DNA of 64,000 nt from Streptomyces clavuligerus (GTDB lineage: Bacteria; Actinomycetota; Actinomycetes; Streptomycetales; Streptomycetaceae). The stretch covers positions 186,001 to 250,000 of the forward strand of contig NZ_CP027858.1 of assembly GCF_005519465.1 (NCBI RefSeq). Reading direction: 5' to 3'. A model generated the notes under the pieces. The model saw only the letters and a list, made by a program, of their open reading frames with translations. It searched no databases and was not told the DNA's origin. Shown here in pieces: positions 32,842-41,664 of the stretch. Made by a program: the position numbers and the translations under genes. Within the stretch, counting starts at the first letter, position 1; every line of letters begins with the position of its first letter.

Positions 32842-35800
32842 TCAGCGGGGTCCCGCGCCCCGGCGGCCACTCCCCCCGGCACCGGGGTCGAGCCCCAGCC
32901 GGGACATCCGGTCCGGCAGATCGAGACCGAGCTGTTCGAGCACCGCCGCGGCCCGGTTCAGCGCGGCCTGCGCCAACTGGGCCCGCTCCAGGGTCTGCCG
33001 GTACTGCACCGACTCCGTGGAGCCGCTCGCCCGCGAGGAGCCGCCGGCGGACGGCGGTTCCAGACTGCTCAGTGCGGTGACCGCCGAGGTCAGCTCCAAA
33101 CGGGCTTCCTCGTAGTGCTCCAGCGCCGCGGCTCCGTCGATCTGCACCACGGGCGCCGGGTCGGACACCCTGGGCGGGACGGCGGGCCGGGACGGTCCGG
33201 CGTCGATGTCGCTCATGTCACGGGCCTTGCCGGTGTCCCTCCGCTTGCCGGTGTCCCCGTGCCCTGGGCCGCCGTCGCCGGTGCCGCCGCCCGTTCCGCT
33301 GTCGGGAGCGGGGCGGGACGGCCCCGCGTCGGGGCCGGGGAAGGACGGTGCCGACGGCGGCTGCTGCGCTCCCGGGCCGGGCTCGCGACGGCGCTTGGGC
33401 GGACGGTCCCCGCCGCCCGCGCCGTCCGTCCCCGGGCCGCGGGACGAACCGCCGCCACCGTTCTGGTCGGCGGGGACCTGCCGGGCCTCCCAGCCGGGCG
33501 GGTTCCCGTGGGGGTTCCAGGCGACCTCCAGGGCCTGCCGGGGGCCACGCCCCTTGCCGAGGTGCTCCACCACATGGGTCACGCCGTCGGTGCCGGTCAC
33601 CCGGATCTCCATGCCCAGGGCGTTGGCGTAGTGGCCGAGCAGTCGCAGCGCCCCGGGGTCCATCCCGAAGATCACCGGCGACTCGGCGATCCGGAGTCCC
33701 GGGAGCGTCTGGCCCGGGGGGTGGATACGGCCGTGGGTCAGCCGGATGAAGAAGTCGTCGACCGTCATCCCCGCGGTGTGCATCTGGTCGATGTGCTGCT
33801 GGAGGCCCCGGAGCTCGGTGTCCGCCGCACGCAGACGACCGCTGCCCAGGCCGGGGTCGAACGACCGGACGAGGTCGTTCATCATCCGGACCGAGGTGTC
33901 CACCCCGTTGACCGGCGGCACCGCGTTGTCGAGTGCCGCGAAGAAGGAGCCCGGGGAGCGGTCCAGCAGCCCCGGCACGAGAGGCGCATGGGCGAGATGC
34001 TCATGGGCGAAGTACCGCAGATTCCGCAGGAACCGGGTGGAGTCGGTGCTGAGCGCGATCTGCTGGGAGAGCACCCGCATCGCCGCGGGGTCGACCCCGG
34101 CGAAGAGGGACGAGCCCGCCCCGCCGACCCGCGCGGACACCGCCATGCCCACCGGGTTGCCGGTGGTGCCCGCCGTGTTGACGGGGGTGCCCAGCCGGGA
34201 ATCGAGCCCGGCGGAGAGATCAGCGCCCGTCCGTGTCGACGGCAGGTCCCCCGGGCCGTGGTGGACCGGCCGGAAGGGGTCGGTGTGCCCGAAGCCCGCG
34301 CCGGAGGGGTCCGGACGGGCGACGACCCAGGCGTCGCGGTGATCGGCCCCGCTCAGCCCGACCCGCCCCTTCTGGGTGTTGCCCAGGGACTCGTCCCGGC
34401 TGAAGAACCGGTCCATCGGCTGTTTCATATTGGCGTGGTCCTGGGGCAGCTTTCCGTCCGCCCACAAGCCCTTGAGCAGCCGTGAGACATCGGTGGGGAC
34501 GGCGGCGCCCTGGAAGTCGGTGTGGAAGGCGGCCCCGCGCTCGGGGAGGACACCGTTCGCGGCGTCGATCTGGCGCAGGGTGATCCGCGTCTCGTACCCC
34601 TCGCTGAGGCGCCACAGGCCCTGGCGCAGCTCCAGGACCTCCCCGGGGGTGAGGGGCAGCCGGGCGCCGGGCCCGCCGGGCAGGTTGTCCGCCAGGGTGT
34701 CGAGCAGCCGCGGCAGGTTGACGGTGTCCATCCCGGCGAACAGGGGGTCGCCGTCGCGGATCGCGGTGGCGAGCCCCCGCAGCACGTCGGCGGTGTGCGG
34801 GGCCACGCCGTCGGCGCGGACGAACAGGTCGTCGGCTCCGCGCAGCAGCCCCGGTATCCGGTCGCCGCCGACCCCGGCGACGGCCCCGATCGGCAGCCTC
34901 CGGTTCAGCTCCCAGGCGTTGAGGAGGTTCAGCCGCTCGCTGAGGGTCTGGAACTCGGCCGCGTTGTCGCCGAAGCGGATGGCCTGCACCCCGTTGGTGT
35001 TCAGCAGGGTCGCCGCCGCGTCGACGAAGAGGTTGGGCTCGGGCGCGTACGGGGTCTGCGGATGGATCTGGGCCACCCGGTCGCGGATGCGCATGTCGTG
35101 CTGGATCATCTGGTCGAGCCGGTTCAGCTGGCTCGGTGGCACATCGCCCTTGGGCTTCTTGACCCGCTTGGGCGGGGCGTCCCCGGTGGCCGCGGGCGGC
35201 GGTGCCGCGTTCCTGGCCGCCGCCAGCCTGGCGTTGGTGGCGTCCAGCAGCTCCTGGGCCGCCCCGGGCACCGTCAGATCGGGCATCCGGTAGCCGCCCG
35301 CCATCGACAGCGGCCGGATCGGGGCGACCCCGTCCCCGGGCATCAGGGACCGCTCGAAGTGGCGGAAGACGTGGTCCCCGCTGGGGACGATGCGCGGGTT
35401 GGGGTCGAAGTCCATGATGGAGATGTACGGATGGGTGCCGCCGTCCATCATCGCGCGGGACAGATGGACGGTCGCGGGGCTGGTCAGGGTGGCGTTCCGG
35501 GCGGTGCCGTAGGGGAACCCCGCTTTACGGGGCGGGATCGGGGTGGCGACCAGCGCCAGCGGATGCGGGAAGGACGCGTCGCCGAGGGCGCCCTGGATCG
35601 CCTGCCGGATCTGCGCCAGCTCACCCGGGGTGCCGTTGACGCCGATGACGACGGCGACCCGGCCGTCGAAGCCGTCCAGCCCGCCGGTGACGGAGTCCAG
35701 GAAGCTCTGGAGCCCGCTCCGCAACTCTCTGTGGTTCACGATCGTGTTGACGACATAGGAGATCGGGCGGGAGTCCCCCGCGCTCTCCCGGACCCAGGTC

Positions 35801-38800
35801 AGATAGCCGCCATCGGTGAAGGAGCCGACCCCGCCCCCGGGAACGGCCTGGAAGGCGTCGTTGACCATCGTGTACGGCGCGGTCGGGACGCCCGCCGGGG
35901 TCCACTGATGGGCTCCGCCGGTGAGGACGGGCGGCGGGTCGACCTCCATGGCGTCCAGGTGCCCGACCGTTGACTGCGGTACGGGCGTCCCGGCGCCGGT
36001 GTCGAGATCGATGGAGCGGACGGAGGGGCTTCCGTCCGTCCCGTTGTCGAGGACGCTGGGCGGCGGCGACTCCAGCTCCACGTCCATCGCGTCGTCCAGT
36101 TGACCGGTGGTGGTGGACGGCGTCGTGGGGCTGTCGGGCAGGCCCGGCTGGTAGCGGGGTTCGCGGGCGCCGCCGAGGAGGCCGCCCCGTTCGGTCCAGA
36201 TCCGGCCGGTGACACTGCGGATCTCCTGACGGGTCGCCACCGGGTCGATGCCCAGGTCCCGGAGGTGGCCGAAGGTCCGGTCCGCCTCGGCCCGGGCGGT
36301 CAGCAGACTCTCCAGGGACTGCTGATAGGCCCGGGTGGGGCCGGTGGAGGCCCCGGTGCCGGGGGGCGGGGTGACCAGGTCGAGCTGGTCCTCGGCCTTG
36401 GCGAGGGCGGTGAGGGAACTCTCGTACGCGGCCCAGGCGTTGAGCCGTTCGGTGGCCCGGAGGCCGGTGGCGTCGCCGATGACGACCTGGTGCGCGGCGC
36501 GGATGCGCTGGTTCATGACCAGCGCGGCGGCCTGCCCGCCCCAGCGGCTGCCCGACGGGGCGTCCGGACCCTTCACCTTCTCCACCGCCGACAGCGACGG
36601 CAGATCGGGAGCCTGCTCGGGAACGGATATCCGCCCCTCCGGCAGGCCCCGGGCCCCGTCCACCACCTCGTCCACGGCCTCCGGGACGTCGACGGCACGT
36701 CCCTTCCCCTTGTCGAGCGCGGACGGCGACGGCAGGTCGGGAGCACTGTCCGGAACGGACGCACGGCCCTCGGGTGCGCGGATCTCGGGGCTCCGGGTGT
36801 CGGGGACCCGGGTCTCCGGGACGGACGGACGCTGCTCCGGGCCGGGGACGGGCCGCGTCTCCGGTGCGGTGCGGACGGGCTCCACGTGGCCCGGACCGGT
36901 ACCGCCGCCGGCGCCGGGCGGGTCGGCCCGCCCCGTCCCCCGGCCGCCGCTCGACGCCGTGTCGGGCACGCGCTCCGGAACGGAGATCCGGGCCTCCGGC
37001 GTGACGGGCACGGGCTGCGCACCCCCGGTGGCCGAGCCGGGGGCGCCCGGGCGGTCACCCGGCCGGGCGACCAGGTCCAGGGCGCTGGTGTCGGTCCGGC
37101 CCGGGGCCACTCCGGCCCCGTCCAGCGCGGGCCGTGACGACACCCCCGGCACCGGGGTCTCCCGCGCGCTCAGCCCGACCGGGTTCCCCGGGGTCCGGGG
37201 CCCGTCGCCCCGCAGCAGCCCCAGGGCGAGATCGTGCGAGGACACCGGGGGCGGTGGCGCGGCGCTCAGGCGCGGCGCTCCGGCCGTGCCGTCGCCCACC
37301 GTCCTGATCAGGGAGCCGTCGATCGCCGCCGACGGCGGCGGGACCGCGGTCCGCGCCGCGGCGCCGGGGACCGACGGCGCGGACACCGCGCCGGTGATCG
37401 CGGACGACGGCGGAGCGGAGACCACGGCCGACGGAGCGGGCAGGGTCTGCACCGCGCCGTTGACGGGGGTGGGGGTGGGCACGGACCGCGCCGCCGCGTC
37501 ACCCGCCCCGGCCAGGACGACGGCGGGCGGCGGCTGCACCCCGGCGACCGTCCCGGGCAGCGGCGGCGTCGACCCGGCCGCCATCGGCGGGGTCTGCGCG
37601 ACGGCCGCCGGGCGCGGCACCGGGGCGGTCGAGGCCAGTGCCTGGGCGTCCACGGTACGGGGGGCCGCGTCCCCGATCCGCAGGGTGATCCCGTCGCCGC
37701 GGACGGAGGTCACGGCCACGTCCCCGGCGGCCAGGGCCCGCAGTTCGGGGAAGGTCAGGTCGTCCAGCGCCTCCGCGTGTCCCACGGCGGCGCGCCCGAG
37801 AGTGGCCCCGTCGCCCAGGGAGCCGACGGCCGGCAGCGGGCTGCCCGTCAGCGCGGGGCCCGGCTGGACCGTGCCGCCGACCTGGGACGGGCCGCGGGCG
37901 TCGCGCAGCAGGTCCACTGCGGTGTTCCCGGACACCAGGAGGTTGCTGTCGAGGCGGACCTGTCCCGCGGCGAAGTCGGCCTGGTGCAGGGCGATCGTGC
38001 CCGCGGACATCCCCGGCGCGGGCACGGCCAGCCCGCCGGGCGAGAGGGTCAGCCCCTGTGGCAGGGGCGGGGCGACCAGCCCGGGAGCACCGGTCGGCGG
38101 GGTGAGGAGGCCGGGGGTGCCGGTCGGCGGTGGCGTGAGGAGACCGGGAGCACCGGTCGGCGGGGTGAGCAGTCCGGCCGGGGCTCCGGTCGGCACGGTG
38201 ATGGCGCCGAGACCGCCCGGCAGCGGCGGGGCGCCGAGGGAGGCCGGGAGGTGGAGCGGCGGCAGGCCGGTGATCCCGGAGAAGCCGCCGCGGGCGAGCC
38301 CCGGCCCGAGGGAGCCGAGGTCGAGCACCGGCATCCGGGCCAGGCTGAGCCCGGTCAGATCGACCGTGCCGAGCCCGCCGGGCAGCAGCAGTCCGCCGGG
38401 CCGGAAGGAGGACGGCACCAGGGAGCCGGAACCGGTGTGGGTGAACGACGGCGAGGTGCGCACCAGGGCGTCGAACTGTCCGGCGTTGACGAGGAGGCGG
38501 TGCAACTGGGGCTGGGGGATGCCGAGCACCCGCTCGGCGAAGGCCAGCCGGGCGGCGCCGCCGATGCCGAGGGCGCCCATCTCGGCGAAGTTCAGGGGGA
38601 CCAGGGCGGCGAGGGTGAAGCGGCCCAGCCGCTGGAGGTTGACCGTGGTGTACGCGCCCACCTTGCCCCAGCTGCCGGTGGCGTTGGCGGTGACCCGGGC
38701 CCAGTCGTCGGTCACGGCGGTGATCAGCCCGGTCCAGCCGCCGCGCACACCGCCGCCGATGCCGCGCAGCACCGCGCCGAGGTCGATCCGCAGGGCGGGC

Positions 38801-39660
38801 GCGATCTTGGCCCCGACGAGCAGGGGCAGGATCACGATACGGGGCAGTCCGGTGATCGAGGCGAAGCGTCCCGCCTGGCCCCAGAGGTTGCGTCCGAGGC
38901 CGGTGAGGCCGCCGAGGCCGCCGCGCAGGCTGTTGCCGATGCCCTTGAGGAGCGCGCCGACGTTGATGCCCTTGGTGGAGGGGAAGAGGATGCCGAGGAA
39001 GGCCAGGCCCAGATCGAGTCCGGTGGCCTTGCCCTGGCTGAAGTCGACGACGGTCTTGATCAGCAGGGCCGCGTTCATGCCCCAGGCGAGGATGCCCAGG
39101 ATGCCGCCGGTGAAGACGGCGATCACGGAGATGATGAGGGTCAGCCACTGGAAGGCTTCCCAGAACAGGTCGCAGTCGCTGACCGGCTGGACCATCAGTT
39201 CGCCCGCCGCCCACAGGCTGTCGCTGAGCGTACTGGCGGCGGCGTCGAGGTCCGAGCGGGCGTCCTCGGCGAGCTGGGTCAGGTTCTGCCGCTCGGGGTC
39301 GTCGTCGGACAGCCCCTGGGCGGCGGAGAGCGCCTGGTCGGCCTCGCCCTGGGCGGTGGCCATCGCGGCGGAGTAGGCGCGGACGGCGTTCTCCGCCATC
39401 CGGAAGGACTCCTCGACCCGGCCGACGAAGCGGTAGAGGTGCTCGTCCACCTGCTCCCGGAGGCTGTCGGCGGTCTTGCCGACGAAGCGCTGTCCGTCGC
39501 CCGCCGTGTTCTGGAGTTCCCGCAGTCCGTTGGTGACCGTCCCGGCGGAGAGCGCCAGTTCGCGCATCGCGTCGGCGACCTTGGCCAGGGCGTCGGTGTC
39601 GCCGGGGACGGGGTCGCCACCCAGCCCGAGAGCGCTCCAGTCGGACGGTCGTGCGGGCAA
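32842..39660 (-). CDS. Giant type VII-secreted protein with GT-A-like domain (2,272 aa)
   Basis: Predicted type VII substrate. The start DWSALGLGGDPVPGDTDALAKVA and the helical region to about residue 130 match the type VII signal domain of Streptomyces polymorphic toxins. A hydrophobic stretch lies at about 172-201. Residues 400-1040 are Pro/Gly-rich, with tandem TGAPGLLTPP repeats near 490-530. A helical module at 1048-1140 recurs, diverged, at 2178-2272. About 1264-1460 looks like a GT-A glycosyltransferase core: GTARNATL near 1388, DxD in IMDFDPNP near 1416, then SMAGGYR. Large unrecognised domains follow. The start is TTG with GGAGG 5 bases upstream. No immunity gene lies downstream. The enzymatic role is inference. 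Confidence 0.8.
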   Translation of the reverse strand: MPARPSDWSALGLGGDPVPGDTDALAKVADAMRELALSAGTVTNGLRELQNTAGDGQRFVGKTADSLREQVDEHLYRFVGRVEESFRMAENAVRAYSAAMATAQGEADQALSAAQGLSDDDPERQNLTQLAEDARSDLDAAASTLSDSLWAAGELMVQPVSDCDLFWEAFQWLTLIISVIAVFTGGILGILAWGMNAALLIKTVVDFSQGKATGLDLGLAFLGILFPSTKGINVGALLKGIGNSLRGGLGGLTGLGRNLWGQAGRFASITGLPRIVILPLLVGAKIAPALRIDLGAVLRGIGGGVRGGWTGLITAVTDDWARVTANATGSWGKVGAYTTVNLQRLGRFTLAALVPLNFAEMGALGIGGAARLAFAERVLGIPQPQLHRLLVNAGQFDALVRTSPSFTHTGSGSLVPSSFRPGGLLLPGGLGTVDLTGLSLARMPVLDLGSLGPGLARGGFSGITGLPPLHLPASLGAPPLPGGLGAITVPTGAPAGLLTPPTGAPGLLTPPPTGTPGLLTPPTGAPGLVAPPLPQGLTLSPGGLAVPAPGMSAGTIALHQADFAAGQVRLDSNLLVSGNTAVDLLRDARGPSQVGGTVQPGPALTGSPLPAVGSLGDGATLGRAAVGHAEALDDLTFPELRALAAGDVAVTSVRGDGITLRIGDAAPRTVDAQALASTAPVPRPAAVAQTPPMAAGSTPPLPGTVAGVQPPPAVVLAGAGDAAARSVPTPTPVNGAVQTLPAPSAVVSAPPSSAITGAVSAPSVPGAAARTAVPPPSAAIDGSLIRTVGDGTAGAPRLSAAPPPPVSSHDLALGLLRGDGPRTPGNPVGLSARETPVPGVSSRPALDGAGVAPGRTDTSALDLVARPGDRPGAPGSATGGAQPVPVTPEARISVPERVPDTASSGGRGTGRADPPGAGGGTGPGHVEPVRTAPETRPVPGPEQRPSVPETRVPDTRSPEIRAPEGRASVPDSAPDLPSPSALDKGKGRAVDVPEAVDEVVDGARGLPEGRISVPEQAPDLPSLSAVEKVKGPDAPSGSRWGGQAAALVMNQRIRAAHQVVIGDATGLRATERLNAWAAYESSLTALAKAEDQLDLVTPPPGTGASTGPTRAYQQSLESLLTARAEADRTFGHLRDLGIDPVATRQEIRSVTGRIWTERGGLLGGAREPRYQPGLPDSPTTPSTTTGQLDDAMDVELESPPPSVLDNGTDGSPSVRSIDLDTGAGTPVPQSTVGHLDAMEVDPPPVLTGGAHQWTPAGVPTAPYTMVNDAFQAVPGGGVGSFTDGGYLTWVRESAGDSRPISYVVNTIVNHRELRSGLQSFLDSVTGGLDGFDGRVAVVIGVNGTPGELAQIRQAIQGALGDASFPHPLALVATPIPPRKAGFPYGTARNATLTSPATVHLSRAMMDGGTHPYISIMDFDPNPRIVPSGDHVFRHFERSLMPGDGVAPIRPLSMAGGYRMPDLTVPGAAQELLDATNARLAAARNAAPPPAATGDAPPKRVKKPKGDVPPSQLNRLDQMIQHDMRIRDRVAQIHPQTPYAPEPNLFVDAAATLLNTNGVQAIRFGDNAAEFQTLSERLNLLNAWELNRRLPIGAVAGVGGDRIPGLLRGADDLFVRADGVAPHTADVLRGLATAIRDGDPLFAGMDTVNLPRLLDTLADNLPGGPGARLPLTPGEVLELRQGLWRLSEGYETRITLRQIDAANGVLPERGAAFHTDFQGAAVPTDVSRLLKGLWADGKLPQDHANMKQPMDRFFSRDESLGNTQKGRVGLSGADHRDAWVVARPDPSGAGFGHTDPFRPVHHGPGDLPSTRTGADLSAGLDSRLGTPVNTAGTTGNPVGMAVSARVGGAGSSLFAGVDPAAMRVLSQQIALSTDSTRFLRNLRYFAHEHLAHAPLVPGLLDRSPGSFFAALDNAVPPVNGVDTSVRMMNDLVRSFDPGLGSGRLRAADTELRGLQQHIDQMHTAGMTVDDFFIRLTHGRIHPPGQTLPGLRIAESPVIFGMDPGALRLLGHYANALGMEIRVTGTDGVTHVVEHLGKGRGPRQALEVAWNPHGNPPGWEARQVPADQNGGGGSSRGPGTDGAGGGDRPPKRRREPGPGAQQPPSAPSFPGPDAGPSRPAPDSGTGGGTGDGGPGHGDTGKRRDTGKARDMSDIDAGPSRPAVPPRVSDPAPVVQIDGAAALEHYEEARLELTSAVTALSSLEPPSAGGSSRASGSTESVQYRQTLERAQLAQAALNRAAAVLEQLGLDLPDRMSRLGLDPGAGGSGRRGAGPR
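38070..38200 (-). repeat. About 33-bp tandem repeats in the giant gene
   Basis: Four imperfect copies of an approximately 33-bp unit encode TGAPGLLTPP-type repeats. They are typical of flexible, stalk-like linkers and may vary in number between strains. Confidence 0.7.
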
Positions 39661-39664
39661 CGGT

Positions 39665-39704
39665 GCCTCCCCTCGCGGGAGTTCGCCTCCCTTCGCGGGC
39701 GTTC
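39665..39704. repeat. Tandem 20-bp repeat in the giant/WXG divergent promoter region
   Basis: GCCTCCCCTCGCGGGAGTTC (39665-39684) is followed by a copy with two substitutions (39685-39704). The first copy contains the ribosome site of the giant gene, so a protein or RNA fold here could affect its translation or transcription. Confidence 0.65.
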
Positions 39705-39834
39705 ATCGTACGCCCGCGCAGGGGGCCGGCGTCGGGGAGCTTGTCCACAGGGCCGCCTTTCGGCCCCGGGGTGGGGCATGATGGCGGGGCGGGGAGGAGC
39801 GGCCTCTCCGCCCCGTCCGGACGAGGGAGCACCC

Positions 39835-40821
39835 GTGCCCGACATCGTCGTCGACTACGAACTGCTCAACACGGTCGCGCAGAAGGCCCGGGAGCTGCGG
39901 ACCCAGGTGCAGCAGGCCCGGGAGGGCCGGCCGGAGCACACCTCGTCCGAGGAGGTCGGGAGGGTGGCGGCGACCGCGATCCGTACGTACTACGCCGTCT
40001 GGAAGGATTCGTTCAAGCGGTCCGAGGAGAAGCTGGAGAAGCTGGGCAACCTCTATGAGGGGGTGGCCAAGGGCTGGGCCGACTGGGACTTCCGGCTGGC
40101 GGGCGGCGCGAGCAAGCAGGCGGCGTCGCTCGACGCCGATCTGTACGCCACCCAGAAGGAGATCTGGGACGAGTGGCAGCGGCTGGTGGCGGCCGGGCAC
40201 GCCGATCCCAACGACCCCCGGGCGCCCAAGCCCCCGCCGGAGCGGCCGAGCAGTTGGACCACGAACGACGGCAGGGGCAACACCACGACGACGACCTACG
40301 AGTACGGCGCCGACGGCAAGCCCACCAAGATCACCACGACGATCACCACCAGCTCCGGGCTGAGCAGCACCGACACCACCAACTACCGCCCCGACGGCAC
40401 CTATGACTCCACCGCCAAGGACGTCTACGGCAACACCACCACGACGACGGGGCAGTCCGACACCACCGAGTCGGGGAACGAGCGGACCACGAAGGACGAC
40501 TTCACCAGCAAGACGGTCACGCCCGACGGCAAGGAGAGCACCACCACCGGCAGCAGCACCTCCGTCTACAACACCGCCACGGGCAACCGGGACACACGGA
40601 CCTCGTACACGACGAACGGTCCGGGCGAGGACGGCGAGGAGCGCACGGTCACGGGGACCGTCCACACCACGGTGGACCGCAGCGGGAACGAGGTGGTGAC
40701 CACCATCGAGGTGAACCCGGACGGCAGTGGCACCAAGACCGTGGAGACCAACGGCCGCACCGAGGAGTGGACGAGCGACAGCGCCGACGACGACTCGGGG
40801 TGGGAGCGCGAGGAGGACTGA
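39835..40821 (+). CDS. WXG/ESX-like helical protein with Thr-rich hydrophilic tail
   Basis: A 328-residue protein, no signal peptide. The first 130 residues are a helical hairpin like WXG100/LXG secreted proteins (VVDYELLNTVAQKARELRTQ, GRVAATAIRTYYAVWKDSF, YEGVAKGWADWDFRLAGGAS). The rest is Thr/Asp/Gly-rich with DG-containing short repeats (NTTTTTYEYGADGKPTK, NYRPDGTYDSTAKDVYGN) and an acidic end (SADDDSGWEREED). The repeats recall beta-strand-rich RHS/YD-type segments but are not classical. GTG 39835 has GAGGGAG upstream. Divergent from the giant gene; probably co-transcribed with the small gene that follows. Confidence 0.72.
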   Translation: MPDIVVDYELLNTVAQKARELRTQVQQAREGRPEHTSSEEVGRVAATAIRTYYAVWKDSFKRSEEKLEKLGNLYEGVAKGWADWDFRLAGGASKQAASLDADLYATQKEIWDEWQRLVAAGHADPNDPRAPKPPPERPSSWTTNDGRGNTTTTTYEYGADGKPTKITTTITTSSGLSSTDTTNYRPDGTYDSTAKDVYGNTTTTTGQSDTTESGNERTTKDDFTSKTVTPDGKESTTTGSSTSVYNTATGNRDTRTSYTTNGPGEDGEERTVTGTVHTTVDRSGNEVVTTIEVNPDGSGTKTVETNGRTEEWTSDSADDDSGWEREED

Positions 40822-40957
40822 CAGGAGGCACCGGCAGCGAGCACAGAGGCCCCGGCAGGACCTGCGGGGCCGGGAGGAACGGCGACACCGGCGGGGCCGG
40901 TGGGACCGGCAGAGGGAACGACAGGTCCGCAACGACACCGACGCACAGGGAGCCCTT

Positions 40958-41266
40958 ATGCCCTCGGGCAACATCAGTATCGACTACGCGGAGATCGTGC
41001 GGGTCGCCGGAGTGATGAACCAGGCGGTCAACGACATCAACCCGCATCTGCTCACCACGAAGACCACCGTCGAGGGACTGCTCGACAACGGTCTGTTCAT
41101 GCAGCAGAGCAGCCCCGCGATGAAGGCGGCCTACGAGAAGCTGACCCTCTCCCTCCAGCAGGCGGTGGAGAGCATCAACAGCTTCGCCACCCAGTTCACC
41201 AAGATCAAGGAGTCGGTGGAGAAGATGGACGCGGAGATCGCGGCCAGCACCAACAACCCCTCCTGA
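40958..41266 (+). CDS. WXG100/ESAT-6-like small protein
   Basis: A 102-residue helical protein of the size and pattern of ESX substrates, though without an exact WXG turn. Helix one is IDYAEIVRVAGVMNQAVNDI; the turn region is LLDNGLFMQQSSPAMKAAYEKL; helix two is SLQQAVESINSFATQFTKIKESVEKM. No signal peptide. The start ATG 40958 follows AGGGAG. It lies 136 bp after the Thr-rich gene, next to a giant type VII-type protein, so it may be a partner or carrier. No EccC-type secretion ATPase is in the window. Confidence 0.72.
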   Translation: MPSGNISIDYAEIVRVAGVMNQAVNDINPHLLTTKTTVEGLLDNGLFMQQSSPAMKAAYEKLTLSLQQAVESINSFATQFTKIKESVEKMDAEIAASTNNPS

Positions 41267-41664
41267 ACCATGGGGAACCGGCCGGGGCGGGCAGCCGACC
41301 GCCCCGGCCCCGGCGGCCGTTCCCCTCCCCCCCGATTCCCCGAAAGCCCGGCTTCCCGGATTCCCCGGACCTCCCGCGCCCCCTGCGGGACATGACCGGT
41401 CATCCGCTCTGTGAGCACCCGGCGCGGTGGCGGTGTTTTCCATGGTCAAAAACGCGCCAAGAGTCAGCAACGCGCCAGTGTTTGACGAATGAGCACCGGA
41501 CTTTCACATTTTGCCGATAGGGTCCCCTTCGCAAGACGCAGCCGCGAGCGCCCACAGGGGAGTGGGTGCCGGAAGAGACCACACGGCTGCACGCACACAG
41601 GCATGACCGGTCCCCGGGACCCCGAGCTCGGTGTGTGCGACGGGGGTCCGAGGGGGGCTCAACT
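41267..41664. other. 398-bp intergenic region with promoter-like repeats
   Basis: After the terminator, the region from 41440 to 41530 is AT-richer. It contains AACGCGCCA twice (41451-41459 and 41469-41477, 18 bp apart) and TTGACG (41482) followed by CACATT with a 17-bp spacer. This is probably the regulated promoter of the glycan operon. No gene is seen. Confidence 0.5.
41272..41325 (+). terminator. Strong hairpin after the WXG100-like gene
   Basis: GGCCGGGGCGG (41280-41290) pairs perfectly with CCGCCCCGGCC (41299-41309) over an 8-nt loop, and outer GGGGAAC/GTTCCCC arms extend the structure. Confidence 0.7.

Noticed and set aside
37234..40821. 1,195-residue frame joining antisense of the giant gene to the Thr-rich gene
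   Set aside because: Only the part from 39835 has a ribosome site and real protein features.
32842..41266. Complete type VII secretion locus
   Set aside because: No EccC/EssC ATPase, EccB-E membrane components or mycosin protease are present, so only substrates are claimed.
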